Assembly (NCBI GenBank): GCA_023264815.1 | Contig: JAHFUZ010000017.1 | Coordinates: 26,723-90,722, forward strand | Direction of reading: 5' to 3' | Source of the DNA: Arthrobacter sp. | GTDB lineage: Bacteria; Actinomycetota; Actinomycetes; Actinomycetales; Micrococcaceae | DNA length: 64,000 nucleotides | Shown: positions 62,225-64,000 of the stretch, one piece after another | Layout: each line of letters starts with the position of its first letter | Position numbering within the stretch: position 1 is the first letter of the stretch | The notes under the pieces: generated by a model | The model's database searches: none | Seen by the model: only the letters and a program-made list of their open reading frames with translations | What the model was told of the DNA's origin: nothing | Program-made: the position numbers and the translations under genes

Positions 62225-64000
62225 ATGACTTTTCATATCTCCTACCCTGCTGAGCTGCCCGTTTCTGAGCGCCGCGAGGACCTGATGGCTGCCATCGCAG
62301 CAAACCAGGTGACCATCATCGCCGGTGAGACGGGCTCCGGTAAGACCACCCAGATCCCCAAAATGTGCCTGGAACTGGGCCTGGGCGAAAACGGGCTCAT
62401 CGGGCATACCCAGCCCCGCCGGCTTGCCGCGCGCACCGTGGCCGAGCGCATCGCGGAGGAACTCGGCGTGGAAATCGGCCAGGAAGTGGGCTTCCAGGTG
62501 CGGTTCACGGGTGAGGTCAGCCGTGCCACCAAGGTCAAGCTGATGACGGACGGCATCCTGCTGGCCGAGATCCAGCGGGACAAACTGCTCCGCAAATACA
62601 ACGCCATCATCATCGACGAGGCCCACGAGCGCAGCCTCAACATCGACTTCATCCTGGGCTACCTCAAGCGCATCCTGCCGCAGCGCCCTGACCTGAAGAT
62701 CATCATTACGTCGGCAACGATCGATCCTGAGCGTTTTGCCAAGCACTTCGGCTCCGAGGAGGAGCCCTCACCCATCATCGAAGTCTCCGGGCGAACGTTC
62801 CCGGTGGAGATCCGGTACCGGCCGCTGTCCCAGCCGGCCGGCGGCGCGGGCGCCGATGATGACGCCGACGCGTCGGACGACGAACTTGAGGAGGACCGCG
62901 ATCCCCTGGACGCCGTCTGCGACGCCGTGGACGAGCTCGCCGCCGAGGCCCCTGGCGACATCCTGGTCTTCTTCTCCGGGGAACGCGAGATCCGCGACGC
63001 CGCCGACGCCCTCAACGCACGGATCCAGTCCAACCGGCGTTTGGCCGGCACCGAGGTGCTCCCGCTTTTTGCCCGGCTCAGCCTGCAGGAACAGCACAAG
63101 GTGTTCCACCCCGGCAACAAACGCCGCATTGTGCTGGCCACCAACGTGGCCGAAACTTCCCTGACCGTTCCCGGCATCAAGTACGTCATCGATACCGGCA
63201 CCGCACGCATCTCCCGGTATTCGCACCGCACCAAGGTCCAGCGCCTGCCCATCGAACGCGTCTCCCAGGCGTCAGCCAACCAGCGTTCGGGCCGGTGCGG
63301 TCGAGTGTCCGACGGCATTGCCATCCGGCTGTATTCGGAGGAGGACTTCGAATCCCGCCCGCTGTTCACGGATCCCGAGATCCTGCGCACCAACCTGGCC
63401 GCCGTCATCCTGCAGATGACCGCCATGGGGGTGGCCCGGGGGCCCAAGGACGTGGAGAACTTTCCCTTCGTGGAGCCGCCGGACTCGCGGGCCATCAACG
63501 ACGGCGTCACGCTGCTCCGCGAGCTCGGTGCCTTGAGTGCCGTCCGGCCAGGCGACGCGAAAAGTGGCGGCCTGACCGCCGTCGGGCAGAAACTGGCGCA
63601 ACTGCCGGTTGATCCCCGGCTGGGCCGGATGATTGTGGAAGCCGGCAAACGCGGCTGCGTCCGCGAAGTGATGATCCTGGCCGCCGCGCTGACCATCCAG
63701 GACCCGCGTGAGCGTCCCACGGACAAGCAACAACAGGCCGCGGAAAAGCACGCCCGCTTCCGCGACGAAAACTCTGACTTCACGGGCTTCCTGAACCTCT
63801 GGAACTACCTCCAGGAGAAGCAGCAGGAGCTTTCGTCCACGCAGTTCCGGCGGCTCTGCCGAACCGAGTTCATCAACTACCTCAGGGTCCGGGAATGGCA
63901 GGACCTGTTTGCCCAGCTACGGCAGCTGGCCCGGCCCCTTGGCATCAGCCTGGACAACAGGAAGCTCGCCGACCCCGTGGGCAACCATGACGGTGTCCAC
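62225..64000 (+). CDS. hrpA: HrpA-like ATP-dependent RNA helicase, N-terminal part (cut by window edge)
   Basis: DEAH-box helicase of the HrpA group; the first 592 residues are in the window, of about 1300 expected. Motif I is IIAGETGSGKTTQIPK near residue 31, motif II is IIIDEAHERSLN, motif III is ITSATID, and motif VI is QRSGRCGRVSDG near 355. An acidic loop (DDDADASDDELEEDRD) is inserted between the helicase domains. TAGACT lies ten bases before the ATG. Confidence 0.95.
   Translation, partial: MTFHISYPAELPVSERREDLMAAIAANQVTIIAGETGSGKTTQIPKMCLELGLGENGLIGHTQPRRLAARTVAERIAEELGVEIGQEVGFQVRFTGEVSRATKVKLMTDGILLAEIQRDKLLRKYNAIIIDEAHERSLNIDFILGYLKRILPQRPDLKIIITSATIDPERFAKHFGSEEEPSPIIEVSGRTFPVEIRYRPLSQPAGGAGADDDADASDDELEEDRDPLDAVCDAVDELAAEAPGDILVFFSGEREIRDAADALNARIQSNRRLAGTEVLPLFARLSLQEQHKVFHPGNKRRIVLATNVAETSLTVPGIKYVIDTGTARISRYSHRTKVQRLPIERVSQASANQRSGRCGRVSDGIAIRLYSEEDFESRPLFTDPEILRTNLAAVILQMTAMGVARGPKDVENFPFVEPPDSRAINDGVTLLRELGALSAVRPGDAKSGGLTAVGQKLAQLPVDPRLGRMIVEAGKRGCVREVMILAAALTIQDPRERPTDKQQQAAEKHARFRDENSDFTGFLNLWNYLQEKQQELSSTQFRRLCRTEFINYLRVREWQDLFAQLRQLARPLGISLDNRKLADPVGNHDGVH

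Overview
The window is high-GC DNA that reads almost entirely as coding. It suggests a member of the Micrococcaceae (Actinomycetota), most likely Arthrobacter or Pseudarthrobacter. The pointers are NucS instead of MutSL repair, the actinobacterial families DUF2017, DUF2550 and DUF3039, the argS-lysA-hom-thrC-thrB-rho-prfA-prmC-sua5-atp gene order, a Rho with a very long charged insertion, and many genes whose start codon sits 6-7 nt after a TAnnnT hexamer, as expected of leaderless actinobacterial transcripts. I see about 61 protein genes and one tRNA. I see no insertion sequence, prophage, CRISPR array, rRNA or replication origin. No gene-free stretch exceeds 300 bases; the three longest (29651-29937, 43684-43976, 50580-50878) are 5' leaders or divergent promoter regions.

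Layout. 1-10.2 kb: a truncated MFS transporter, the SbcCD nuclease pair, an aquaporin with an acidic tail, an ADP-ribosylglycohydrolase, a DUF4395 membrane protein, a DEDDh exonuclease fused to BRCT, and a DedA protein. 10.2-18.9 kb: rdgB-rph, an MBL hydrolase with murI, clpS-DUF2017 divergent from the NAD-salvage pair pncB-pncA, and a helicase with a DUF3039 zinc protein. 19-30.2 kb: nagB, an ABC exporter pair, an Old Yellow Enzyme with a CnoX-like chaperone, a large exported protein of unknown function, an AI-2E/PerM-type permease, an alpha/beta hydrolase, a zinc protein divergent from nucS, and cspA with a structured leader and a strong terminator.

30.2-50.6 kb, mostly on the minus strand: rho, prfA, prmC and sua5, then a glycosyltransferase set (WecG/TagA-like, a GT2 enzyme on the opposite strand, WecA/MraY-like). 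The complete F-type ATP synthase operon follows (two small assembly or regulatory membrane proteins, then atpBEFHAGDC) and runs on into DUF2550, an esterase and an MprF-like DUF2156 protein. 50.9-57.4 kb: thrB, thrC, hom, lysA and argS, for aspartate-family amino acids plus arginyl-tRNA synthetase.

57.5-64 kb, on the plus strand: a three-gene flavin electron-transfer module (FMN-binding lipoprotein, ApbE flavin transferase, RnfD/NqrB-like membrane protein fused to a ferredoxin-NADP-reductase-type domain), tRNA-Arg(CCG), an M4 metallopeptidase with its emfourin-type inhibitor, and the start of hrpA. The peptidase appears to begin at an ATT codon. Most of the window is conserved core genome and I do not see a clearly undescribed multi-gene system. 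The parts most worth a second look are the peptidase/inhibitor pair with its ATT start, the flavin module, the leaderless start pattern, and the glycosyltransferase pair set between sua5 and the ATP synthase locus.
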